The notes under the pieces: model-generated
What the model saw: the letters and a program-made list of their open reading frames with translations, nothing else
Database searches by the model: none
What the model was told of the DNA's origin: nothing
Source of the DNA: Pseudomonas xantholysinigenes
Lineage (GTDB): Bacteria > Pseudomonadota > Gammaproteobacteria > Pseudomonadales > Pseudomonadaceae
NCBI RefSeq assembly: GCF_014268885.2
Contig: NZ_CP077095.1
Location: 4,743,001-4,807,000 of the forward strand
DNA length: 64,000 nt
Reading direction: 5' to 3'
Made by a program: the position numbers and the translations under genes
Shown here: positions 38,684 through 47,133 of the stretch, piece after piece
Position numbering within the stretch: position 1 is the stretch's first letter
How the letters are laid out: the number at the start of each line of letters is the position of its first letter

Positions 38684-40023
38684 TCCTCCGCCAGGGCCAC
38701 ATGCATGCGGTCGACCAACGGCTTGAACAGGTAGTTGAGCAGCGAGCGCTCGCCGGTACGTACAAAGGCCTCGACCGGCATGCCAGGGCGGATATCAAGC
38801 CCGGCGAGCTGGCGCTGGCCGGCTTCGCTGACCTTGATCCGCACCTGGTAATAAGCCTGCTGGGTCTTCTCGTCGAGCAGTCGGTCAGCCGACACCAGCG
38901 TCACCTCCCCTGGCACCCGTGGCGTGGTGCTCTGGTTGAAGGCGACGAACAGCAGCTCGACCGGCAGCCCGGGCCTGAGCCGGTCCACCAGCTCCACCGG
39001 CGCGCGGGCGTCGACCAGCAACGGCGCCTCGGCCGGGACGATCTCCATCAGTTGCTGGCCACGACCGATCACGCCACCGTTGGTGAACACGCTCAGGCCC
39101 ACCACCGTGCCGGCCACCGGCGCGCGGACCTGGGTATGGGCCAGTTCGAAATCGGCGCTGCGCAGGCGGTTGTCCAGATCTTCGGCGCTGGCCTGCAACT
39201 CGCTCAACTGCTGACGCACATCGTTCTGGAATTCCTGGCGACGTTGGCTGGCCCGCAGTTTCAGTTCCTGGATCTGGCGCCGGGTGCGGCCGATCGCGCC
39301 CAGGTCCTCGGCGATCGCACCATTGACCTGGGCCAGCAGGCGCTCGCTGTCGAGCAGACGGTTACGCGGGATGTAGCCGTCCCGGGCCAACTCACGCAGC
39401 CCGCCGAGCTGTTCGTCAAGGGCCTCGCGCTGGGCCTGCTTGCTGGCCAACGTACCCTGCAGGCCCTGCAGCGAAGCCGCGGCTCCGGCCATGCTCTCGT
39501 CGAGGCCGGCCAGTTCCATCTGCAACGCCTGCCGACGGCTGGACAGCAACTGCCGCTGGGCCTCGAGGGCCGTGGCCACCCAAGGCGTGGCGGCTTGCTC
39601 ACGCAGTGCCGGCGGAAAGTCGATCTGCGCCTGGCCGTCCCGCTCGGCCAGCAAGCGCGCCTCCCCCGCCCTGGCATTGACGTACTGCACGCGCAACGAG
39701 CCTTGCTGGGCCTGGGCCTGGGTAGCATCCAGGCGCAGCAGCACCTGGCCGGCGTCGACCCGGTCGCCGTCACGCACCAACAACTGCTCGATTACCCCGC
39801 CGGCAGGATGCTGCACCGCTTGGCGGCTACCGGCCACCACCACGTTGCCACTGACCGGCACGCCTTTGTCCAACGGCGCCAGGGCGCCCCACAGCAAAAA
39901 GCCGCCAAAGCCGGCGAGTACCAGCCAGCGCCCGGCCCGTGCCGGGCCCCGGGCATCGTCACGCAGGGGATGGACGTTCCGCGCCGTGGCCGGTGCAGGT
40001 GAAAACAACGGATGCACGCTCAT
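38680..40023 (-). CDS. hasE: Type I secretion membrane-fusion protein HasE
   Basis: 447 aa: one N-terminal membrane segment (residues ~33-50), a biotinyl/lipoyl-like half (VSGNVVVAGSRQAVQHPAGG), a long alpha-helical coiled coil (~95-290), then the second lipoyl half and a beta-barrel region (RAPVAGTVVGLSVFTNGG). HlyD/AprE-type adaptors link the ABC transporter to the TolC-like channel. It begins one base after the hasD stop, and its stop overlaps hasF, so these genes form a tight operon. It is closely related to protease exporters (AprE), but the neighbouring hasA sets the substrate. Confidence 0.93.
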   Translation of the reverse strand: MSVHPLFSPAPATARNVHPLRDDARGPARAGRWLVLAGFGGFLLWGALAPLDKGVPVSGNVVVAGSRQAVQHPAGGVIEQLLVRDGDRVDAGQVLLRLDATQAQAQQGSLRVQYVNARAGEARLLAERDGQAQIDFPPALREQAATPWVATALEAQRQLLSSRRQALQMELAGLDESMAGAAASLQGLQGTLASKQAQREALDEQLGGLRELARDGYIPRNRLLDSERLLAQVNGAIAEDLGAIGRTRRQIQELKLRASQRRQEFQNDVRQQLSELQASAEDLDNRLRSADFELAHTQVRAPVAGTVVGLSVFTNGGVIGRGQQLMEIVPAEAPLLVDARAPVELVDRLRPGLPVELLFVAFNQSTTPRVPGEVTLVSADRLLDEKTQQAYYQVRIKVSEAGQRQLAGLDIRPGMPVEAFVRTGERSLLNYLFKPLVDRMHVALAEE

Positions 40024-40024
40024 G

Positions 40025-41767
40025 TCAGGATCTCTGGCTACCTTGGTTGAAGCTGTAACTGACGCTGCCGCGCGCTGGCGCGACGGCCGGGCGTGCGGCA
40101 GCTTGCAGCACCCGGGCGGTCGGCCCGAAGTTGTGCATCTGCCCGCCCTGCAGTACCAGCAGCTTGTCCAGCCCCACCAGCAGGCTCGACTTGTGGCTGA
40201 TCATCACCACCGTGCGCGCCTGCGCCTTCAACGCCGCCAGCGCCGCGAGCAAGGCGCGCTCGCCGGCCTCGTCGAGGTTCGAGTTGGGCTCATCCAGCAC
40301 TATCAGGGCCGGCAGCCCATACAGTGCGCGGGCCAGGCCGATGCGCTGGCGCTGCCCGCCCGACAGGCCGGCACCACCCTCGCCCAGCACCGTCTCGTAG
40401 CCTTGGGGCAACTGCACAATCAGCTCGTGCACCCCGGCCAGTTGCGCCGCCGCCACCACCTGGTCAGGGTCCAGCGGGCCCAGGCGGGCGATGTTCTCGG
40501 CAATGCTGCCGGCGAACAGCTGGACATCCTGGGGCAGGTAGCCGATATGCCGGCCCAACTGTTGCCGGTCCCACTGGGCCAGCGCCGCGCCGTCCAGGCA
40601 GACCTTGCCCGCCGCCGGGCTGGCGGCGCCCACCAGCAGGCGCGCGAGGGTGCTCTTGCCAGAGCCGGAAGCACCGATCAAGCCCAGCGACTCGCCGGCC
40701 GCCAGGTCAAAACCGATACCACTCAGGCACAGTCGCTCACCTCCGGGCACCCGCCCTGCCAATTGCTCGACCCGTACCTGCCCGCGCGGCGTCGGCAACG
40801 GCATGCCAGCGGCCTGCGGCGGGTAGGCCCGCAACAACGCATCCACCCGCGCATAGGCTTGGCGCGCGGCGCCCCACTGGCGCCACACCGCGATCAGCTG
40901 GTCGATCGGTGCCAGCACGCGGGCCATGAGGATCGAACCGGCAATCATCATGCCCGGGGTGATCAGGTGCTCCAGCGCCAGCCAGGCGCCAAGCCCCAGC
41001 ACCAGTGACTGCAAGGCCAGGCGTACCGCCTTGGACAGCGCCGTGACAGCGGCCATGCGTTCGCTGCCCAGGTTCTGCAAGGCCAGAAAGCCCTGCTGCA
41101 AAACGCTCCAGCGCTGCCGCACCACCCCGAGCATGCCCATGGCGGCGATCGCCTCGGCGTTGCGCAGGTTGCCCGCTGCCTGCTGCATGGCCTGTTGCGA
41201 CAACTGCCCGGCCTCGGCGAACGGGCCCTGGGTCAGGCGTTCGTTGAGCCATGCCAGGCCGGCCAGCAACACCGCGCCCACCAGCGCCAGCAAGCCCAGC
41301 CAGGGGCTGAACAGGGAAATCACCAACAGATAGAGCGGAAACCACGGCGCATCGAAGAAGGCAAATAGCACCTGCCCGGTGGCGAACTGGCGCAAGCTGG
41401 TGAGGTCGGCCAACACCTGTTGCGCGCCGTCCCGGTGCCCGGCCAGGCTCGCCTGGCTGGCGGCCTCGAACACCCGCGGCGCCAGGCGCAGGTCCAGGCG
41501 AGTGCCCAGGCGGATCAGCACTTGGCTGCGCAGCCACTCCAGCGCGCCCATGAAGGCGAACAGGCCCAGCACCATCAGGCTGAGCATCAGCAGGGTCATC
41601 TCGTTGCCCGATGACAGTACCCGGTCGTAGACCTGCAGCATGTACAGCGCCGGCGCCAGCATCAACAGGTTGATCACGGCGGTGAACAGGGCGACGTTGC
41701 CCAGCCCGCCACGGCAATCGAGCAGGGCCTGGCGCAATTCGCCGGTGGCTTTGCGGGGTGTTTTCAT
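40025..41767 (-). CDS. hasD: Type I secretion ABC transporter HasD
   Basis: 580 aa from ATG 41767. The N-terminal membrane domain has six segments ([25 protein letters not shown] at the start). The ATPase has Walker [11 protein letters not shown] near residue 363, the signature [18 protein letters not shown] and Walker [17 protein letters not shown]. There is no C39 peptidase domain, as expected for substrates with an uncleaved C-terminal signal. It exports HasA. It is separated from hasA by 162 bases that hold a strong hairpin. A longer in-frame start at 41908 covers that hairpin and is unlikely. Confidence 0.94.
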   Translation of the reverse strand: MKTPRKATGELRQALLDCRGGLGNVALFTAVINLLMLAPALYMLQVYDRVLSSGNEMTLLMLSLMVLGLFAFMGALEWLRSQVLIRLGTRLDLRLAPRVFEAASQASLAGHRDGAQQVLADLTSLRQFATGQVLFAFFDAPWFPLYLLVISLFSPWLGLLALVGAVLLAGLAWLNERLTQGPFAEAGQLSQQAMQQAAGNLRNAEAIAAMGMLGVVRQRWSVLQQGFLALQNLGSERMAAVTALSKAVRLALQSLVLGLGAWLALEHLITPGMMIAGSILMARVLAPIDQLIAVWRQWGAARQAYARVDALLRAYPPQAAGMPLPTPRGQVRVEQLAGRVPGGERLCLSGIGFDLAAGESLGLIGASGSGKSTLARLLVGAASPAAGKVCLDGAALAQWDRQQLGRHIGYLPQDVQLFAGSIAENIARLGPLDPDQVVAAAQLAGVHELIVQLPQGYETVLGEGGAGLSGGQRQRIGLARALYGLPALIVLDEPNSNLDEAGERALLAALAALKAQARTVVMISHKSSLLVGLDKLLVLQGGQMHNFGPTARVLQAAARPAVAPARGSVSYSFNQGSQRS

Positions 41768-41883
41768 CGATGGCCTCGACAAGCGGGGCGAGCGCGCCAT
41801 TGACCCGACGGCGCTCGCCTCGCAGAATTCGCTGGCACCACGGCCTGGGCCCGGCAAGACACGGGCCGTGATGCGAACACAGC

Positions 41884-41913
41884 GGCCAATGGCGGAGCGA
41901 TCTGCCATTGGCC
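41884..41913 (-). promoter_or_regulatory. Intercistronic hairpin between hasA and hasD
   Basis: GGCCAATGGC (41884-41893) and GCCATTGGCC (41904-41913): perfect 10-bp stem, 10-base loop, 16 bases downstream of the hasA stop. On the minus strand it has an A-run before it and no U-run after it, so partial termination or mRNA end protection is more likely than full termination. Confidence 0.6.
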
Positions 41914-41929
41914 TTTTTCATGCCTGGCT

Positions 41930-42547
41930 TCAGGCGGCCAGGGCCAGGTCCTCGGGCAGCGCCTGCACGCCTACAGCCTCGGCCGAGGCGACGCTGGCGG
42001 CAGCACCACTCAAGGCGGCGGCGACCACATCGAAGGTGTCGTTGGTCGACACGCCATAGCTGGCCAGCAGGTTGTCCAGCACGCCCTCCAGGGCCGACGT
42101 GTTGCCTTGCATCAGACCGTAGATCACGCCCTGCACTTCGTTGCCGGCACGGCCTGCGCCCTGCGCGGCATCCAGGTCCAGGCCATTGAAGCTGACCACA
42201 TAGTTGCCCAGGGTGAAATCACTGCCGCTGCCGCCGCCCAGCACTTCGCCCAGCGAGACGTTGTCCAGCGAGCCCCACAGGTAGTGGTTGAGGTTGTCGC
42301 CTGGCGCCTTGGACGGGTCGAACACATAGTGCAGGCCGTTGGCGCTGTCGCTGTCGGCGATGAAGGCGTAGTCCGAGCTGTTGCGGCCGTGGGTGGCGTA
42401 CTGGTCGCCGTCGAAGGTGCCGTTGCTGAAGCCGCCGGTGTTGCTGTAGCCGTGGCCGGCGGTGACGAAGCCGGCGCTCCAGAAGGCCAGGTAGTCGTCG
42501 ATGGTCGAGCTGGCGAAGGCGGCATCGTAGTTGACGGAAAGGGTCAT
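41930..42547 (-). CDS. hasA: Secreted hemophore HasA
   Basis: 205 aa, the same length as the P. aeruginosa protein. It starts MTLSVNYDAAFASSTIDDY with no N-terminal signal peptide; export uses a C-terminal signal, and the end (PEDLALAA) fits. Heme ligands can be placed: H32 in AGHGYS and Y74 in GLHYVF; the helper histidine is probably H88 in NHYLWG. HasA takes heme from host or environmental hemoproteins and passes it to HasR. AGGAACTGTC precedes the ATG. It is the second cistron after hasR, 83 bases downstream. Confidence 0.95.
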   Translation of the reverse strand: MTLSVNYDAAFASSTIDDYLAFWSAGFVTAGHGYSNTGGFSNGTFDGDQYATHGRNSSDYAFIADSDSANGLHYVFDPSKAPGDNLNHYLWGSLDNVSLGEVLGGGSGSDFTLGNYVVSFNGLDLDAAQGAGRAGNEVQGVIYGLMQGNTSALEGVLDNLLASYGVSTNDTFDVVAAALSGAAASVASAEAVGVQALPEDLALAA

Positions 42548-42630
42548 GACAGTTCCTCGTTGTTGCACAGTGATGACGAAGGCGTGTTCAGGTGCCTTCG
42601 CGTCGCCCGGAATGGGCAAACCCGGTTGGA

Positions 42631-45384
42631 TCAGAAGCGGTACTCGAGCATGCCGCTCAAGGTGCGGCCACGGGCCAGCGACAGGTTGTTGCCGTCGCCC
42701 ATGGCCACGAAATAGGCCTCGTCGGTGGCGTTCTCCAGCGACAGGGCCAGGTTCAGGCTGGGGGTCATCCAGTAGCTGGCATAGAGGTCGTAGACCGTGT
42801 ATTGCGGCCACTGGGCCTGGTCGATCTGGTTGTAGGTGTGGCTCTTGAGGTTTTCGCCGTTGCCTTCGCTGTAGCGCACGCGCATGCCCACATCCAGGGT
42901 GCGCTCGAGCAGGCGCATGCCCAGGGTCAGGGCGCCACGGTCGGCGGGCATGTACGAGGCGTTGCCCATGATGTCGCCGCAGCTGACGATGTTGTTGGTG
43001 TCGCTAGCGCCCTCGGCGCGTGAGACCCGCACCGGCAGCATGATGATGCGGCTGCCCACCCGCACCGGGCGCATCACCGTACCGGCGCTGACCAGGCGCT
43101 GGGCGCCACCCATGTAGAACTGGTTGGAGCAGAATTCATTGCTGCCGATCATGTGGGTGTAGCTGAGCTGGCCGTAGTAGGCGCCGGCGTCGTAGTCCAG
43201 GCTGTACTCCACCCCACGAAAGCGCGTGGTTTCCAGGTTGTTCTGGTAGGCCGAACGCCCCAGGGCAATACCCGCCACGCTGCTGCCGGGCAGCGAGACG
43301 TTGGTGTCGAGGAACGAGAAGTTGTCGATGCGTGTGTCGAAGTAGGCGACCTTGGCGCCGAAGCGGTCGCCGTCGCGCAGCAGCGACTCCTTGAAGATGT
43401 TCAACCCCAGCTCCCAGTTGTGCGACTCCTCGGCCTTGAGGAACGGATTGGGGTAGACCATCTCGGCACTGCCGCCGGCATGCGGGCGGCCGCTCATGAA
43501 CACTTCGGTCACCGCCGGCGGACGCCAGCCACGGCCCCAGCGGGTGTACAGCTGCAGCCACTCAGGCCCGGGCTTGACGGCGATACCGAAGGTCGGCGAG
43601 AAACGCCCCTCCTCGGTGTCTTCGTCGAAAATCATGTGGGTCTGCTGGCGAGTGAGGCCAACTTCGGTGACCCCTTCGGGGTACATCCAGGTGGTGACAC
43701 CGGTCTTGCCACTCAAGCGGTAACGGTCATAGCGCAGGCCGGCATCCAGGGTCAGCCAGTCGGCATGCTCGTAGGTGAGGTTGCCGAACAGGCTGGCCAT
43801 CACCCGCTTGCCCTTGGGGTTGGCGCCCTGCACATACGGCAGCGACTCCACTTCGTTGGCCGCGGCGATACGCTCGGTGCTGGGGCGAAAGCTGTCCTGG
43901 AACAGCTCGGTGCCATAGTTGAAGCTCAGCGTATCGGCCTGGCCCAGGTGCCAGCGCGAGGTGTTCTGCACCTGCAGGCCCCAGGTGTCGGTCTGGAAGC
44001 GGTCGCTGTAGGCCTCGACGCGGTTGCCGGTGCCGGCGCTGGCCAGGTTGTCGGCGTTCCAACGGTCCTGGCGGGTGGTGACGAAGTACAGCTTGGCCTT
44101 GAAGTCGACCAGGTCGTTGTCCGGGGTGAAGCTGTAGTCGAGCGCGGCATTCCTGGCGTTGATGTCGTTGGTGCCGGTGACCCGGTAGTAGTAGCGGTTG
44201 CTGCTGCTGTCGTTGTAGGTCCAGGCGTCCTTGCTGTCGGTGTCGGTCTCGAAATAGCTGAACTGCAGGCGCTGGTCGTCGGCCAGGTTCAGGCCAAGCT
44301 TGAACAGCTGCGAGCGGGTCACGCTGTCCATCGCGCCCACTTCGCCATGCAGCCAGCTTTTCCAGGCCTCGCGGTTCTCCAGCTTGCCGCGGATCTGCGT
44401 GCCGAGGTTGTCGGCGTTCTGCGTGCCGCTGCGGTAGTTGCCGAAATGCCGTTCGCTGTGGCCGATCAGGATGTCACCAGCCTGGTTGCCGACGGCGAAC
44501 AGCGCGCTGCCATTGAAGTAGGTGCCATTACCCAGCTCGCCGATGCCGTGGCCGGCACGCAGGCGGCCACCGATTTCTTTGCCCGGGCCGAGCAGGTCAC
44601 GGGCCTCGACCGTGTTGAAACTGGCGATGCCGCCGATCACCCCGGCGCCGCCCATGCCGGCCGAGGTGCCTTTGTCGATCTCGACGCCCTGGATGAACTC
44701 CGGGTCGATGAACATCACGCCGTTGCGCTGCTGGTGGCCATTGACGTTGAAGTTCTGGCGCATGCCATCGATGTTCATGTTGACCCGACCATAGTCCTGC
44801 ACGCCGCGGATGTTCACCGACAGCCCGGGGTCACGCTGGTTGACGGCGGTGTACACGCCCGCCGTCTGCTCCAACAGGTCGGCGGCGTGCCGTGGGGCGC
44901 GCTGCTCGATCTGTTCGCGGGTGATCACGCTGACCGCACGCGGCGCCTGGTAGACCCAGTCACCCTCGCGCTGCGAGTCGACATGGGTGGTGTCCAGTTC
45001 CAGCGCCTGGTCCGCCTCGCCGACGCGCTCCAGGCCCACCTGGTCGGCGGCGCTGAAGCGGTAGCGTACCGGCGTGCCACGCAACAGCTGGCGCAGCCCC
45101 TCCTCGACCGCATGGCTGCCCCGCAGCCCGTCACTGCGCAGCCCCGCCAGCTTGCGGCTGTCGAAGAACACCTGCACCCCGGATTGCTCGGCATAGGCCA
45201 GCACGGCACTGTCGAGCGCCTGGGCCGGGATATCGAAGCGGATCAGTTGGCGGTTGCTGCCCTGTGGCTCGGCAGCCTGGGCCATGCCGATCGCCATTGG
45301 CAGGGCACAACTGCCCAGGGCCAGGCCACCGACCAGGGCAAGGTGCCGAAGGGGACGCAAAGGTTGTTGTCGTGGCGTGCTCAC
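42631..45384 (-). CDS. hasR: TonB-dependent heme/hemophore receptor HasR with signalling domain
   Basis: 917 aa. Signal peptide ending MAQAAE; an N-terminal STN signalling domain (residues ~45-125, RFDIPAQALDSAVLAYAEQ and LLRGTPVRY); a plug with GVQDYGRVNMNIDGMRQNF; and a 22-strand barrel ending in GMLEYRF with C-terminal Phe. Conserved extracellular NPNPFLKAEESHNWELG-like segment is visible in YPNPFLKAEESHNWELG. It takes heme from HasA and transports it with TonB energy; the STN domain relays occupancy to HasS. A Fur-like box lies upstream at 45416. Confidence 0.95.
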   Translation of the reverse strand: MSTPRQQPLRPLRHLALVGGLALGSCALPMAIGMAQAAEPQGSNRQLIRFDIPAQALDSAVLAYAEQSGVQVFFDSRKLAGLRSDGLRGSHAVEEGLRQLLRGTPVRYRFSAADQVGLERVGEADQALELDTTHVDSQREGDWVYQAPRAVSVITREQIEQRAPRHAADLLEQTAGVYTAVNQRDPGLSVNIRGVQDYGRVNMNIDGMRQNFNVNGHQQRNGVMFIDPEFIQGVEIDKGTSAGMGGAGVIGGIASFNTVEARDLLGPGKEIGGRLRAGHGIGELGNGTYFNGSALFAVGNQAGDILIGHSERHFGNYRSGTQNADNLGTQIRGKLENREAWKSWLHGEVGAMDSVTRSQLFKLGLNLADDQRLQFSYFETDTDSKDAWTYNDSSSNRYYYRVTGTNDINARNAALDYSFTPDNDLVDFKAKLYFVTTRQDRWNADNLASAGTGNRVEAYSDRFQTDTWGLQVQNTSRWHLGQADTLSFNYGTELFQDSFRPSTERIAAANEVESLPYVQGANPKGKRVMASLFGNLTYEHADWLTLDAGLRYDRYRLSGKTGVTTWMYPEGVTEVGLTRQQTHMIFDEDTEEGRFSPTFGIAVKPGPEWLQLYTRWGRGWRPPAVTEVFMSGRPHAGGSAEMVYPNPFLKAEESHNWELGLNIFKESLLRDGDRFGAKVAYFDTRIDNFSFLDTNVSLPGSSVAGIALGRSAYQNNLETTRFRGVEYSLDYDAGAYYGQLSYTHMIGSNEFCSNQFYMGGAQRLVSAGTVMRPVRVGSRIIMLPVRVSRAEGASDTNNIVSCGDIMGNASYMPADRGALTLGMRLLERTLDVGMRVRYSEGNGENLKSHTYNQIDQAQWPQYTVYDLYASYWMTPSLNLALSLENATDEAYFVAMGDGNNLSLARGRTLSGMLEYRF

Positions 45385-45415
45385 TGCGATTGCTCGTCCG
45401 TTGTTGGCGTTTTCT

Positions 45416-45434
45416 AGTAATGAAAATCAATCTC
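45416..45434. promoter_or_regulatory. Fur-box-like site upstream of hasR
   Basis: AGTAATGAAAATCAATCTC matches the 19-base Fur consensus at 14 positions. It lies 32 bases before the hasR ATG in the hasS-hasR gap. Confidence 0.6.
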
Positions 45435-45501
45435 AACAATCAGACGAGCAACACGGAAAAAGTCAGTAAGCAAAAGCGAAAGTTTTTTTACCCCGGCGTT
45501 T

Positions 45502-46563
45502 TCAGTAGATCAGTGCCAGCCCCGGCAGCTCGACCAGGCGAGCCTTGAGCTCATTGCCGAGGACCGCCGGCACGCTGTCGAGGTTGTCCAGACGGAACAC
45601 GCCGCTGACCTGGCGCTGCGCCAGCTGCCCGCTGGCGACCACGATACGCCCTGGGCGGTACTGGTTGAGCCGCGCGACCACCTCGCCCAGCGGCTGGCGC
45701 TCGAACACCAGCACACCGCGCTGCCAGTCGGTGGCACGCCGCAGGTCATGCTGCGGCCAGGGGCGCAGCCCCGTGCGCTGGTCGTAGCGCAGGCTGTCGC
45801 CTTCTTCGAGCTCCTGGCTGGCCTGGCCTTGTCGCGGGGGTGTTTGCAGCTCGACCGCCACGCGGTGCTCGAGCATGCCGACCCAACCGCCCTCGCCCGC
45901 CGCCCCGACCACGAAACGAGTACCCAGCGCGCGGCTGGTGGCGCCGGCGTACTCGACCACGAACGGGCGTGCCTCCGCAGCCGTGACTGGCGCGGCGGTG
46001 AAGATCGCCTCGCCGGACAGCAAACGCACACGCCGCTCCTGGGCGTCGAAAGCCAGCTGGATCGCGCTGCCGCTGTCCAGATCGACTCGGCTGCCATCGG
46101 GCAAGGTCACCTGGCGGACCTCGCCGGCGACGGTACGGTAGTCCGCCTGCCAACCCAACCATGCCTGGGGTCCCCACTGCACCGCCAATACCGCCAGCAG
46201 CAGCGCGGCGGCACTGGCCAGGCCGCGCCGAAAGCGCGGACGACGGTGCCTGGGCGTGGCCAGGGCACGGGGTGCCAGCGCCCGGGAGGGCGCGGCGGCG
46301 GGCAAATCCGCCAACTGCCCAAGGTCGGCCCAGGTCGCCTGGGCCAAGGCATAGGCCCGGGCATGCCGCGGATCACGGTCGCACCACTGCGCCAACGCTT
46401 GCTGCTGCGCCGGGCTCAAGGGGCCGGCGCACTCCCGCACCACCCACTCGGCGGCCTGCTCGCGGATGGCTTGCTCGTTCTGGCTGCTCACAGGGTTCTC
46501 TCGCGATCTGGTTATGTCTGGGCTGACGTCTGAAGCGGCATTTGTCAGTAAACCGTCGGTCAT
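45502..46563 (-). CDS. hasS: FecR-type anti-sigma factor HasS
   Basis: 353 aa. The cytoplasmic N-terminus has QAIREQAAEWVVRECAG, the FecR N domain; one membrane segment (ASAAALLLAVLAVQWG) lies near residue 130; the periplasmic FecR domain has QVTLPDGSRVDLDSGS and RLLSGEAIF. It holds or activates the sigma factor HasI according to HasR status. ATG 46563 overlaps the hasI stop (ATGA) with AGGA six bases upstream, so it is translationally coupled; a GTG at 46491 would give the shorter, more usual N-terminus. Confidence 0.9.
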   Translation of the reverse strand: MTDGLLTNAASDVSPDITRSRENPVSSQNEQAIREQAAEWVVRECAGPLSPAQQQALAQWCDRDPRHARAYALAQATWADLGQLADLPAAAPSRALAPRALATPRHRRPRFRRGLASAAALLLAVLAVQWGPQAWLGWQADYRTVAGEVRQVTLPDGSRVDLDSGSAIQLAFDAQERRVRLLSGEAIFTAAPVTAAEARPFVVEYAGATSRALGTRFVVGAAGEGGWVGMLEHRVAVELQTPPRQGQASQELEEGDSLRYDQRTGLRPWPQHDLRRATDWQRGVLVFERQPLGEVVARLNQYRPGRIVVASGQLAQRQVSGVFRLDNLDSVPAVLGNELKARLVELPGLALIY

Positions 46564-47063
46564 TCCGTTTCCTGCAGGCACTGCATCACATAGGCCAGGG
46601 CCTTGGCCAGGTGCTTCTGCACAGAGCTGTCGGAGATTCCCAGGTGACGGGCGACCTCGGCGTGGGTCATGCCTTCCAGGCGGTTGAGCCGGAACACCTG
46701 GCGGGTGCGCTCGGGCAACTCGCCAAGGATCGCCTGCAAGCGCCGCAGGTGCTGCTCGCGGGCGGCGTGCTCGTCAACCCCGGGACAGTCCTCGACAATG
46801 CCCTCCAGGGCTTCATGGGGGACCAGGTCGGTCTTGCGCCGCTGCTGCTGGCGCAGGTGATCCACCATCAGGTTGTGCGCGGTGCGGTACAGATAAGCCT
46901 GGGCGTTGTCGATCGGTTCGGCACGCTGCTGCTCGGCCAGGCGCACGAAGCTGTCCTGCACCAGGTCGGCGGCCAGCTGCGGGTCGCGCACCTTGCGCGA
47001 GAGCAGGCCCTGAAGGTTTTTCGCGTGCTTGAGAAACAGCCGCTTGAGGTCTAACTCCGCCAC
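46560..47063 (-). CDS. hasI: ECF sigma factor HasI (FecI type)
   Basis: 167 aa from GTG 47063, chosen because GGAG lies five bases upstream. Sigma region 2 shows LSRKVRDPQLAADLVQDSFVRL; region 4 shows LPERTRQVFRLNRLEG and the helix-turn-helix HAEVARHLGISDSSVQKHL. With HasS and HasR it forms a cell-surface signalling circuit that turns on hasR and the rest of the cluster when heme-loaded HasA docks. A Fur-like site lies 43 bases before the start, so transcription needs iron limitation. Confidence 0.92.
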   Translation of the reverse strand: MAELDLKRLFLKHAKNLQGLLSRKVRDPQLAADLVQDSFVRLAEQQRAEPIDNAQAYLYRTAHNLMVDHLRQQQRRKTDLVPHEALEGIVEDCPGVDEHAAREQHLRRLQAILGELPERTRQVFRLNRLEGMTHAEVARHLGISDSSVQKHLAKALAYVMQCLQETE

Positions 47064-47105
47064 ACGCACTCCATGGGGTGGTCGCAAGGTGGCGGTATGC
47101 TACTT

Positions 47106-47124
47106 GTTGTTGAGAATCACTTGC
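47106..47124. promoter_or_regulatory. Fur-box-like site upstream of hasI
   Basis: GTTGTTGAGAATCACTTGC matches the Fur consensus at 12 of 19 positions, with the core GAGAATCA strongest. It falls between the hasI start and the end of the convergently placed upstream gene on the same strand. Confidence 0.5.
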
Positions 47125-47133
47125 AAGAAGACA

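Noticed and set aside
41768..41908. Upstream in-frame start of hasD at 41908
   Set aside because: It would translate through the hasA-hasD hairpin and adds residues not seen in HasD/AprD; ATG 41767 begins the conserved protein.
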